64,000 nucleotides of DNA from Sisyra terminalis (taxonomy: Eukaryota > Arthropoda > Insecta > Neuroptera > Sisyridae), in the NCBI GenBank assembly GCA_958496175.1, contig OY292275.1, forward strand, positions 3,534,001 to 3,598,000. The letters are read 5' to 3'. Positions within the stretch are counted from its first letter, which is position 1. Each line of letters starts with the position of its first letter. The translations under genes were made by a program, and so were the position numbers. The notes under the pieces are model-generated. The model was not told where the DNA came from. It saw only the letters and a program-made list of their open reading frames with translations, and did no database searches. This document shows positions 47,601-59,304 of this stretch, piece by piece.

Positions 47601-49970
47601 AGTCACAATCCCGAAATTTCCGTTATATACTTTTGATATTTTCTAAAACTTTCATTATATATTCAATTTAGAATATTTTTTATTCAACTTTTGACAATTT
47701 TGACAATCAAACTGTCAATTTTGACAGTTTTTTGAACTTTGTTAGTTGCGTTTCTATGGAAGTCAACATACTAATATTAGTTTTGAAAATGAAACAAAAT
47801 TAATGTTTATTGAAGTAAAAAATCATTTAATTTTATGTAAAGAACGTTATCTTTTTGATATTTCTCAATAATTTGCTATTAACTTTAAAATTTTGCTTTT
47901 TTTTAGTTGAATTTTGGCAAATCGAACCAATTGAATCGGACTACAAAGTGTCAACTTTGACAGATTATGTGTCATTAAAGTTTGTGTTTCCATGGAAATA
48001 AGCTTAAATTGTAATCCCGCCTAATTTGAATGGATTTTTTAGCCTATATGGTTTTCCAGGACGAAGTTGAGAAAGCTTTAATATTGCTTGTGTTTTCTGG
48101 GTCCCTATTTCCCCTATTGAAAGCCGAGCAAATATACCTAATTCTGTCCTTTTTTTGCCAACTTCTCCCGAAATTTCCGTTATATACTTTTGATATTTTC
48201 AAAATCTTTCATTAGATATTCAATTTAGAACATTTTTTCTTCAAATTTTAACAATGAATTCACTAAACTGTCAAGTTTGACATTTTTTTGAACTTTGTTA
48301 GTTGCGTTTTTATGAAAGTCATACTAATATTAGTTTTGAAAATAGGACAAAATTACTGTGTATACAATATATAAGATATATTGCAGTCCAATTTATGTAG
48401 TATAATTTAATATAATAATATATAAAAATCATACCACAAACATAAATTTGAACAGAAGTTCAAACAAAAATATTCGTGACGTATTGCCCAGATACGTATT
48501 TCGATTGCCAAGCAATCTTCATCAGTGATTATCAAGTAGTTTGGATCACTAGTGGTATGATTTTTATATATTATTATATTAAACTATACTACATAAATTG
48601 GACTGCAATATATCTTATATATTGTATACACAGTATAATTGTTCAAAGTCAGCGAAAAAATCTTATTTTGATTATACAAAATTACTGTTTATTTACGAAA
48701 AATTCATTATATTTTTTGCCAAAAACTTTTTCTTTTTAATATTTCTCAATAATTTGATATTAATTTTATAAATTTTGACAAATCGGATTACAAAGTGTCA
48801 AATTTGACAGATTATGTGTCATTAAAGTTTGTGTTTCCATGGAAATGAGCTTAGATTGTAAAACCCGCTTAATTTGAATGGGTTTTTTTGGCCTATATGG
48901 TTCTCTAGGACGAAATTCAAAAGCCTTCAATACTACTTGTGTTTTCTGGGTCCCTATTTTACCCATTGTAAGCCGAGTTAAGTTAAATAAATCAAATTTT
49001 GGATTTAAACACTATAGCATTCTTTAAATAAAGGATAAAATCGCAGAGATAGATTATCCGTAATTTAAACTAGGCACGAGGTTCCAAAGGGGGGCGAGGC
49101 AAGTGCTTGAAAAAAAAATTTACCTCTGTACCTTATATTATCCGTAAAAATAATAATGTCTCCAATTTGGAGCAATCTTTACTACACAGGTAATAATGCC
49201 AACTAGTCGTCAATGTTTATTAGGTAGGTAATAATACTAAATTCGATCAATTACAAATCAAATTTGACAGTTTTGAACTTTGTTAGTTGCGTTTCTATGT
49301 AAATTATACTATTTAGATTTGAAAATTGAACGAAATTCATGTGTATTTATAAAAAATCTATTCTATTTTTTGTAAAGAAGGATTTCTTTTTGATATTTCT
49401 CAAAAATTTGATATTGATTTTACAAATTTTGATTTTTTTAGTTATATTTTGACAAATCGGACGACAAGGTGTCAAATTTGACAGATTCTGTCATTAAAGT
49501 TTGTGTTTCCATGGAAATAAGCTTATATTGTAAGCCGGCTTGATTTGAATGGTTTTTTTGGCCTGTATTGGCCTATGTGGTTCTCCAGGACGAAGTTAAA
49601 AAAGCTTCAATATGATTTGTGTTTTTCGGGTCCCTATTTCACCTATTAAAAGCTAGGAAATGGGGCAAATATACCTAAATCTGACCTTTTTTCGGCAAGT
49701 TCAAAGATGAATGAATCAAATTTTGGCTTCAAGAACTAGAGCATTCTTTAAATTAAGGATAAAATGGCAGAGGTGGATTATCCGTATGTTAAACTAGGTA
49801 CAAAGTTACAAAGGGGGGCGACAAAAGTGCTTGAAAAAAAATTGACCTCTGTACCTTATATTAAGTGTAAAAATAATAATGTCTATAATATAATCTTTAC
49901 TACACATGTAATAATACCAAATACGGCAAGAGTCTAGTTAGTACGGTAGAGGCTATATTAGAAATTTTTG
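47601..49970 (+). repeat. 450-700 bp tandem repeat family R3, left block
   Basis: Units begin near TTCCGTTATATACTTTTGAT (47622, 48174) and each holds ACTTTGTTAGTTGCGTTT, TATTTCTCAATAATTTG and a 59-bp block with TGTCAAATTTGACA and TTTCCATGGAAA (47948, 48795, 49469). Each unit ends in GGGTCCCTATTT. Two units also share an AAGGGGGGCGA tail (about 49090 and 49810). Frames inside are chance. Confidence 0.8.
48360..48675 (-). mobile_element. Hammerhead-motif inverted-arm element B
   Basis: The 13-bp duplication ACAAAATTACTGT (48347-48359 and 48676-48688) flanks 316 bp inserted in an R3 unit. Arms of about 83 bp (48361-48437 and 48551-48636, e.g. GATATATTGCAGTCCAATTT) enclose the loop. On the minus strand: CTGATGA (48525-48519), A, stem GATTGC/GCAATC, GAAA (48502-48499), then ACGTAT/ATACGT and a GTC ending at 48478, which resembles helix III plus a cleavage triplet. 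Confidence 0.65.
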
Positions 49971-51040
49971 TTACTTTATGCTTATTATTAAGCATAAAGT
50001 AACCGCTCAGGAATGGAAATTTTGAGTAAAAAACCCAAAATTCGACCATCGAAAATTTAAACGATAGCATTGAGAAACTATCAAATTACAACGACCTCAT
50101 TTACAAGTTAACGAATTTGAAAATAGTATTTTTAAATATGTAACTCAAGTTGTCAACGTTACCATAAAATTTATTGATTTTTCTTTTTCCAAGCGCCATT
50201 TTCTTCAAATTATTCACGATAATATTTTATTGAAATATTATAAATTAAAATTCCAAAAACTTCACATTTTCAGTTTGAATTTAATCCAGTTTTAAATTTC
50301 ACTAACACAAAATATTTAAATATTGCTTTCCATTAAAAATTTAATTCATCATGGTGTATCAATCACAATTATTCAATATTAAACAGTATTTTAAATAAAT
50401 CTTTCGAAAATACACAAACAATACACTTATTAATTGCTTTTTACACTTATTAAATTAACTACACAAATTTCTTTGCGATTTAAATACGAAAAACACCCCA
50501 ACAGCACACCTCACAAATGCCATAAATAAAATATAATTGAGTAATATTTACAAAACAAAAATACGTTTTATTTAGACACAAATACATACTTTGATCAAAG
50601 TGTAACATTATTTTTTTTAAACAAGAACTGGGAAATTTAAAATATAAGAAAACTTGAATGTTACTAAAGAACAATTTATTTATTCCGTATTATTTATAGA
50701 GGAATTCGTAAATAAAATAAAAGTAGCTTTAATAATTACGTTTGGAACCAACCTTTTATCATTTAATTACTACACTTTAAAAAGTTGTAATTATAATTAG
50801 AAAATATAAAATGAAGAAAACAAATCAAAGAAATAATACCATTTTCTTTTTCGATTTTTTACAAGTCTGTTAATAGCCGGAATTTTTCTGATTTTACTTT
50901 TTATCAATTGTTAATATTTGAATATTCATTAAATATATGTTAGCGTGCGTTCCTATAAACAATTCTGATTAAAAATCTTGAACAAATAATCTAAATAATA
51001 TTGAATCATAAATAAAACTGCAGCATTCGATTATATTCAT
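49971..51040. other. AT-rich intergenic, nothing recognised
   Basis: No repeat shared with the flanking arrays is visible. The minus frame at 50480-50674 is unrecognised. Confidence 0.4.
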
Positions 51041-52615
51041 TTTAATTTCGCGAGAAAGTTTGATATGTAAATATCTAGAAGTACTGATGATATGGTAGTA
51101 ACATTATTTGGATTGTATGATTTTAAATTCGCGAGAATGCCAGCATTATAAATTTTTATAATTCTAGGAGTGCAATGATAGGGTAATTATGTGATTTGGA
51201 ATATATGATTTTAAATTTGTGAGAGTTTCGGATATGGAAATATCTTGAAATACGGATGTTATGGTGTCTTTATTAGTTGGATTGAACAATTTTGAATTCG
51301 GAAGATAATATGAATCATTTTTTCTTTGAGTCACCAATAGAAGTTTCCAAAACACATTTTATTAATGTTTAAATTGCGATATTATGAGAATTCTAGGTAC
51401 TTATCTAAAACAATGAATGTTACGTGTTTAAGTTATTAGGAATATATAATTTTATATTCGTGGCAGCTTATGGATGATTGTTACTTGGAGTTGCATGTAT
51501 TGTCTAAAAGTATTTTATTTATTTTAAATTCGCGAGGTTTTAATCATCATTTTTACTCTGAGTAGCATAAATTGAATAAACATATATTATTCATTTAAAA
51601 TTCGCAAAAATTCTAGAAATGTACGTATCTAGAAGTACGAATGTTAAGGTATACACGTGGTTAGGATGAAATGATTTATACTTCGCAAGAGTTCCAGTAT
51701 TATGTGTCTAGTACTATGAATAGTTAGATCCCAATGTGATTGAAAACAAATTCTTTCCAATTCGCGGAAATTTCAAAATAATAATTTCTAGAAGGACGAA
51801 AGTTGGAGTGTTTACAAGATTTGCATTGAATGATTTATAATTCACGAAAAATCCAATATTATGTGTCTAGTATTACGAATGTTAAGATGTCTATGTGATT
51901 GAAGATAAATTATTATAAATTCGCGGTGATTCCAAAATTATAAGTTTTTCTAAATACGAAAGTTAAATTGCTTACAAGATTTGGATTGTACGATTTAAAA
52001 TTCGCTAGATTTTACGCTTCATTTTTACTTAGAGCTGCAAATATTATTTTAATTTATTTTATTAATTATAAATTCGCGAGATTTGCCTCATAATTTTTAC
52101 TTAGTTTCTTATGCTTCCAAGAGGTATTTTGTTGATTTAAATTCGCGAAAATTAGAGAAATATATTTATCTTAAGGTAGGAATGGTAACGTATGAAATAT
52201 ATGATTTTAAATTCGCGGGAGTTCCAGTATTATAAATATCTAGTACTACGAATATTAAGATCTCTACGTGATGGAAAATATTTTTTTTCCAATTCGTGGA
52301 AATTCGAGAATCAGGATTTCTAAAAGTACGAAAGTTAATATGTTTACGAACATTGGATTGTATGATTTTAAATTCGCGAGATTTTACATATTTTATTTAC
52401 TCAGAATCGTATAAATTGAATAAACACAAACTATTCATTTAAAATTCGCAAAAATCCTAGAAATGTACGTATCTAGAAATACGAATGTTAAGATATACAT
52501 GTGTATTGGATTAAATGATTTATAATTCCCGAGAATTCCAGTATTTTGTCTAGTATTACGGATATTAAGATATCTACGTGATTGAAAATAAATAATTATA
52601 CATTCGCAGAGATTG
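51041..52615 (+). repeat. Degenerate ~77-bp tandem array
   Basis: An AATTCGCGA-like core recurs about every 70-90 bp. It appears near 51046, 51126, 51214, 51295, 51457, 51528, 51600, 51681, 51760, 51840, 51919, 52000, 52072, 52141, 52210, 52291, 52371, 52443, 52525 and 52602, giving about 20 monomers. Between cores are variants of TCTAGTACTACGAATGTTA or of AAATTGAATAAA. Monomers are well diverged. No coding frame. Confidence 0.75.
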
Positions 52616-53155
52616 CAGAATTATAAATTCCTATTTTGCTAATTCCAAATTTTCTATTTAGGCTTGCACGTTAAATTTTGACTAGTATTTAAATTTCTTA
52701 TTTATCACTGCTATCACATATCACTTTAGCTCCATTGCTTTTAGTTCATTAAAAAATATAATATATCCCAATTTGTTATTATATTTTACCTGCATGAACA
52801 GGATATAATTTTTCACGCTAAAATGTTAGAGCACAAATAGTTCCTATTACAAAACATTTCACTGCGACCTAATTGTGTATTTCATGAATCAAACAATCAA
52901 ACTGAGCTAGGTAGTTGAAAAGTATCAGTTTTACAAACGCCGTTCAAATTTAATTTGTAATAATTAAAATTTAAATTGTTTGATTATTACTAACCAATTT
53001 TTTTTCTTAATAACACAATAATGAACTTTCAAATGCGATTATTATCAAAAAGTGGATATTGAAAGTGAAACAGAACCTAATGACGAATTTTCATAATTTC
53101 GGCTGAAATTAATGAAGATTAAAGAAAAATCTCGTTTTGCGTTTCGATTTTAATG
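52616..53155. other. Intergenic, nothing recognised
   Basis: AT-rich spacer between two tandem arrays. No frame or repeat recognised. Confidence 0.4.
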
Positions 53156-54352
53156 AACATAAACGATCTTTGATAAAAAAATCCAATGCTATTTCTTATA
53201 TATAGAACTTATCATGGAGTCTAGTTTATACGGCTCCAAATTTTGAAGACGGATTCTTATAAAATGGACCAAAATAAATCGAAAATAAAGAGTACAAAAA
53301 TTCTCTTTTTCGCTTAGTTCAGTGAAAAAAGATGATTTTTGATTCAAAAATCCAATACTATTTCCTATATAATAAACTTATCATGGAGTCTAGTTTATAC
53401 GGCTCCAAATTTTGACGACGGATTCTCATAAAATGGACCAAAATAAATCGAAAATAAAGAGTACAAAAATTCTCTTTTTCGCTTAGTTCAGTGAAAAAAG
53501 ATGATTTTTGATTCAAAAATCCAATACTATTTCCTATATAATAAACTTATCATGGAGTCTAGTTTATACGGCTCCAAATTTTGACGACGGATTCTTATAA
53601 AATGGACCAAAATAAATCGAAAATAAAGAGTACAAAAATTCTCTTTTTCGCTTAGTTCAGTGAAAAAAGATGATTTTTGATTCAAAAATCCAATACTATT
53701 TCCTATATAATGAACTTATCATGGAGTCTAGTTTATACGGCCCCAAATTTTGACGACGGATTCTTATAAAATGAACCAAAATAAATCGAAAATAAAGAGT
53801 ACAAAAATTCTCTTTTTCGGTTAGTTCAGTGAAAAAAGATGATTTTTGATTCAAAAATCCAATACTATTTCCTATATAATAAACTTATCATGGAGTCTAG
53901 TTTATACGGCTCCAACTTTTGACGACGGATTCTTATAAAATGGACCAAAATAAAACGAAAATAAAGAGTACATAAATTCTCTTTTTCCCTTAGTTCAGTG
54001 AAAAAAGACGATTTTTGATTCAAAAATTCAATACTATTTCCTATATAATAAACTTATCATGGAGTCTAGTTTATACGGCTCCAAATTTTGAAGACGGATT
54101 CTTATAAAATGGACCAAAATAAATCGAAAATAAAGAGTACAAAAATTCTCTTTTTCCCTTTGTTCAGTGAAAAAAGACGATTTTTGATTCAAAAATTTAA
54201 TACTATTTCCTATATAATAAACTTATCATGGAGTCTAGTTTATACGGCTCCAAATTTTGAAGACGGATTCTTATAAAATGGACCAAAATAAATCGAAAAT
54301 AAAGAGTACAAAAATTCTCTTTTTCGCTTAGTTCAATGGAAAAAGACGGTTT
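53156..54352 (+). repeat. 169-bp satellite, about seven monomers
   Basis: TCATGGAGTCTAGTTTATAC begins at 53212, 53381, 53550, 53719, 53888, 54057 and 54226: six intervals of exactly 169 bp. Central monomers differ at only a few positions (TTTTGACGACGG against TTTTGAAGACGG, CGCTTAG against CCCTTAG or CCCTTTG). The outer monomers are more diverged, as expected for unequal exchange. The 62-codon frame at 54088-54276 is an accident of one monomer. Confidence 0.95.
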
Positions 54353-54654
54353 TGAGTTAAGTATAGATTGACATTGTGTTTCATTCAGAATTGGATAAGA
54401 TTATGGTGAGATGGTTCCATAATTTTTTTAAGAACCGACCAATAGGAATATAAGTATATTTAGTGGAGGGGGTAATTTCTCTTAATTAAATCAATAAATT
54501 TGGCTTTTATACGCACAGATGTAACTGATTGTACTAAGTATATTTTTTGCTCAAATGATAATCGTTTTTGACATTGAAACTATGGTTTATTTTGTTTACA
54601 TATTAATTGAAATTTTAGTCCCATAAGAAATAACATTGGTATTTTTGGAACGAA

Positions 54655-54778
54655 AACCCTATTTTTCACGAAAACGAAGCGAAAACGAGACTTTTAGTAT
54701 TCTTAATTTTCGATTTCTTTTGGCCGATTTTATAAGAATCCGTCGTCAGATTTTGGGGCCGTATAAACTAGACTCTCC
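54655..54778 (-). repeat. Inverted, isolated fragment of the 169-bp monomer
   Basis: ATTTTATAAGAATCCGTCGT and GGGCCGTATAAACTAGACTC are the reverse complement of the satellite monomer, about 300 bp beyond the array. It is a diverged single copy in opposite orientation. Confidence 0.75.
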
Positions 54779-54789
54779 CCCCAAATACA

Positions 54790-57185
54790 GTCATCAATGT
54801 TTACTAGGTAGATAGTAGTATTAGATTCGACCATGTACATTTTTTTTTAAATTTTTGACCATTTTGACAATCAAATCCATCAAATCATTAAACTGTCCAA
54901 ACTTGACAGTTTTGAACTTTGTTAGTTACGTTTCTATAAAAATCATATTGACATTAGTTTTGAAAAAGGACCAAAATCAATGTTTATTTTCAAAAAATCT
55001 ATTCTATTTTTTGTAAAGAAGGTTTTCTGTTTGATATTTCTCAATAATTTGATATTAATTTTACAAATTTTGCATTTTAATTGAATTTTGACAACTTGGA
55101 ATACAAAATGTCAAATTTGACAAATTTGACAAATTATGTGTCATTAAAGTTTGTGTTTCCATGGAAATAACCTTATATTGTAAGCCGGCTTGATTTGAAT
55201 GGTTTTTTTGGCCTGTATTGGCTTATATAGTTCTCCAGGTCGAAATTAAAAAAGCTTCAATATGGTTTGTGTTTTCTGGGTCCCTATTTCACCTATTAAA
55301 AGCTAGGAAATGGGGCAAATATACCTAATTCTGTACTTTTTTGGGCAACTTTTTCCGGAATTTTCGTTATATACTTTTGATATTTTCTAAAGCTTTCATT
55401 ATATATTCAATTTAGTACATCTTTTCTTCAATTTTTGGCAATTTTGACAATCAAATCACTAAACTGCACTAAACTAAGTCAAATTTGACAGTTTTGAACT
55501 TTGATAATTATAGATGGTAAAAATCAGATCTCAGCTTTTATATTTTTTTAAATAAGAAGAAAATTCAGGTATTTGTAAATCAATGTATTTATTAATTAAT
55601 TTTATTATTATATATTTAATTTTTATAACAATATCTCTTAAAATATTTGTCATATTTTGAAATTTTGAGTTAGTTATTATTATTTAATTACAAATATTTT
55701 ATATGATCTATATTATATGTATATTATTATAATTTTGAAATTTATGTATGATTGACATATTTTGTAATTATTTTAATTTGTTATAGAAGCCTGAGGAAGT
55801 TACGATTACGTAACGAAACGTTGCTTTTTGAAATAATAAAATATTAAAAAAAAAAATAAAAAAAAAAAGATCTTAAAAAACCTGAATTTTCTTCTTATTT
55901 AAATTTGATAGTTATGTTTCTAATTATACTAATTAGTTTTGTAAATGGAACAAAATTAATGTTTACTTATGAAAAATACATTCTATTTTTTGCTATAAAG
56001 GTTTCCTTATTGATATTTCTCAATAATTTGATATTAATTTTACAAATTTTGCTTTTTTTTAGTCGAATTTCGACAAATCGGACCACGAAAGTGTCAAATT
56101 TGACAGATTATGTGTCATTAAAGTATGTGTTTCCATGGAAATAAGCTTAAATTGTAAACCCACTTAATTTTTTGGAATGGCTTTTTTTGGTCCATATGGT
56201 TCTCCAGAACGAAGTTGAGAAAGCATTAATAATGCTTGGGCTTATTGGAAATTTCCGTTATATACTTTTAATATTTTCTAAAACTTTCATTATATTTTCA
56301 ATTATGTACATTTTTTCTTCAATTTCTAAAAAATGTTGACAATCAAATCGCTAAACTGTCAAACTTGACAGTTATGAACTTTATTAGTTACATTTCTATG
56401 AAAATCATATTGACATTAGTTTTGAAAATAGAACACAATTAATGTTTATTTATAAAAAAATCATTTAATTTTTTGCAAAGAACGTTTTCCTTTTGATATT
56501 TCTCAATAATTTGATATTAATTTTATAAATTTTGACAAATCGAAAACAAAGTGTCAAATTTGACAGATTATGTAACATTGAAGTTTGTGTTTCCATGGAA
56601 ATAAGCTTAGATTGTAAACCCGCTTAATTTGAACGGTTTTTTTGGACTACATGGTTCTCCAGGACGAAGTTGAGCTTAATAATGCTTGTGCTTACTGTAA
56701 ATTTCCGTTATATACTTTTAATATTTTCTAAAACTTTCATTATATATTCAATTAAGTACATTTTTTTAATCAATTTCTGGCAATTTTGACAATCAAATCG
56801 CTAAACTGTCAAACTTGACAGTTTTGAACTTTGTTATTTGCGTTTCTATGGAAATCATACTAATATTAGCTTTAAAAAAGGAAGAAAATTAATGTTTACT
56901 TATAAAAAATTCATTTAATTTTTTGCAAAAAACGTTTTCCTTTCGATATTTCTCAATAATTTGATATTAATTTTATAAATTTTGACAAATCGACCAACAA
57001 AGTGTCAAATTTGACAGATTATGTGTCATTAAAGTTTGTGTTTCCATGGAAATAAGCTTAGATTGTAAACCCGCTTAATTTGAAAGGATTTTTTGGACTA
57101 TATGGTTTTCCAGGACGAATTTTAAAAAGCTTCAATATTGCTTGTGTTTGCTGGGTCCCTATTTCACCTATTGTAAGCCGAAGTT
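54790..57185 (+). repeat. Tandem repeat family R3, right block
   Basis: Units are colinear with 47601-49970. TTATATACTTTTGAT or its variant occurs at about 55366, 56258 and 56709. The palindrome block is at 56091, 56551 and 57002 (and a variant at 55109). Element C interrupts one unit. The last units are 451 bp apart, shorter than the 551 bp of the left block. The block ends at the GGGTCCCTATTTCACC segment near 57170. Confidence 0.8.
55507..55903 (+). mobile_element. Hammerhead-motif inverted-arm element C
   Basis: The 7-bp duplication TTTGATA (55500-55506 and 55904-55910) flanks 397 bp inserted in an R3 unit. Other R3 units run through this point uninterrupted (ACTTTGTTAGTT). Inverted arms AAATAAGAAGAAAATTCAGG (about 55550-55569) and the complement at 55881-55903. 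The loop has CTGAGGA (55791-55797), A, stem GTTACG/CGTAAC and GAAA (55815-55818). Confidence 0.65.
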
Positions 57186-58387
57186 TGATGGCATTTCTAT
57201 ACGACAAATTTATACAGAATGCTGAACAATTTGAAGTTTTAAAGGATATTTCCTAATACCTTTGAATTTTAGGTCAAAGAAATGACTTACAAGTTATGAC
57301 CAATTTAAAATGGAACCGAATCCGAAACAAGAGTTTCCCTCATGAAAAAAGATCTTTTTGGGTAAAGTTATATTTATTCTTTAACACAATTTCTTGTGGC
57401 GGCGATTTATTTGGTATAGTAGTAGTAAGAAATGTCTAAACCTTTGAAATACGCCTTGGTTTTTTTTAGAGCAATCAATCCAATTTATATTTCTGGCGTG
57501 GATCTCAAAATGTGATTTTCATTGATCCATTTTGGTTGTAGATATTTACCGTTGAGTTGATAAATATACAACATACCTATATATATATTTATATAAAATA
57601 AATTGGGCAGTGGCGCGAATGACCTGGCGAAGAATTTGCAATTTGGTTGGATAACCTTCAAACAGGACCACTTCGAGTAGCCCCACAACAGATGCCTCCG
57701 AAATTAGACGTTTTGCGTCCCCACTGTATCTTATTAGTATGCCCCCTGGTATCCAACATATATCCAACATTGTTATGGGTGTACCGATGAGGCGATGGTA
57801 TAGGTACATTTATGTAAATTTCCCTCATTCAATCATCGAAGTTTAACGTACTTTTATTATGCAAATCAGCCCAAATCAATTTATTGTAATTACTCGCAAT
57901 GTTTTTTTTTCAAGAACGTGCGTATTTTTAGAAGAGAAAAAAAAAAACACCGTTTATCAGATTTACTTTTATCGATCGAAGATTCCATTCATCGAAATGT
58001 GTTTTTCTCGAGATCGGTGCCCGATATCGCATTGACTTTTGACCCGAATCGCTCAGAAAATCATTATGAGAAAACATTTTTTTTTTCGTAGATAAAAATG
58101 GATATTAAGTAAATGCACGAGTGAATAGGTAAAAGTGTGGACAATGGCGCTAATATGGATTGGAGGAATTGATTTCCGAGTTAGATACCGGTATTAGGAA
58201 AAGCAAGGATTAGTTGAGCCTGACCTGGAAATTTGCATTGGCGTCATTGGAATATGGTAATTTTTGTCTTTTCATGTACAAATTTTTTCGGCTTTGTTTC
58301 CGAGGTTCAATTACATCTTTGAAGCATCCGAGCTTTTCATGTGTGATGAACGCACATGAATGGGAAACATTGGCGCCGATAAGTATA
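57186..58387. other. Intergenic, one GC-richer patch
   Basis: At 57600-57790 base composition rises and an 87-codon minus frame is open (57546-57809, with TPITMLDICWIPGG). I do not recognise it and see no splice signals of note. It may be a retroelement or gene relic. Confidence 0.4.
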
Positions 58388-59304
58388 ATTTTTTGTCGAT
58401 AACTAATACAAATGCAATATTTGATTTTAATAAAGAAATATTTATTAATTTTTCGGCTAAAAATCGATAAGTTTTCACTTAAAAACTACAGTTTAACCAG
58501 CATCTAGTTGGACTATTATATACGATGCATTTTATGATTGCACTACATATAAATACAGTAATTTTATGCACTAGTTAATGCCAAAGTAACAATACTACAC
58601 TCTTCTTGGTTAACCAAGAAATATCAATCAAAAATATCAAAAAAAATATCAATTGATATTTCAACAGGTCTTTGGATTTTTACATTAGATATTTGAAAAA
58701 AGTACAAGTTATATTAAGGAGATATTACTATCAAACCATGAAAGTAGTAGAGAAACAAATGGAATATTTGGCTTTGATAAAGAAATATTTAGTAATTTTT
58801 CGGCTAAAAATCGACAAGTTTTAGTTGAAATCCTGCATCTAATTGGACTAAGATTAACAAAGCTTTCAAGATGCATTTTATGATTGCACTACATATAATT
58901 ACAAAAATTGTATGCACTAGTTAATGCCAAAGTATCCATACTACACTCTTCTAAGTTCATACTTCAACAGGTCCTTAGGATTTTCAAAACACTTTCGAAA
59001 ATGTCAGCAAATTTAACATTTTTTACATTAGATATTGGAAAAAGTACTACTTATATTAAGGAAATATTACTATCAAACCATAAAAGTAGTAGAGGAACAA
59101 CATTTGCAGGTATTTTGATGATTAAAAAACCATTTAGAAGTCGTTTAAAGCTACTAAAGACATTTTAAATGTAATGACTACAAATTTCCTTTTTTGACAA
59201 ATATGCCTTGTGGAAAATCTACTCCAATCAATTGAGAACTGACCAGTAACCAGAGTTTAAGGAGGTAACGTAGTCTAAAAATTCTAAAAAATCGAAAAAA
59301 AATT
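58388..59304 (+). repeat. 917-bp tandem duplication, unit 1
   Basis: It is nearly identical to 59305-60221. Only scattered differences are visible (for example ATACAAATGC against ATATAAATGC, CAGCATCTAG against CAGCAACTAG). Within the unit a subrepeat of about 345 bp is present twice in diverged form (both with TTTTTCGGCTAAAAATCGA and TGCACTAGTTAATGCCAAAG). The unit ends in the first ~45 bp of the TTAA element at 60178. The 86-codon frames at 58908 and 59825 are identical because of the duplication and show no motif. Confidence 0.92.

Noticed and set aside
53156..54352. Regular repeats considered as a CRISPR-like array
   Set aside because: The whole 169-bp unit is repeated with no variable spacers, and the genome is animal.
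57546..57809. 87-codon minus frame in a GC-richer patch
   Set aside because: Unrecognised, overlapping another frame of similar length, with no splice or start evidence.
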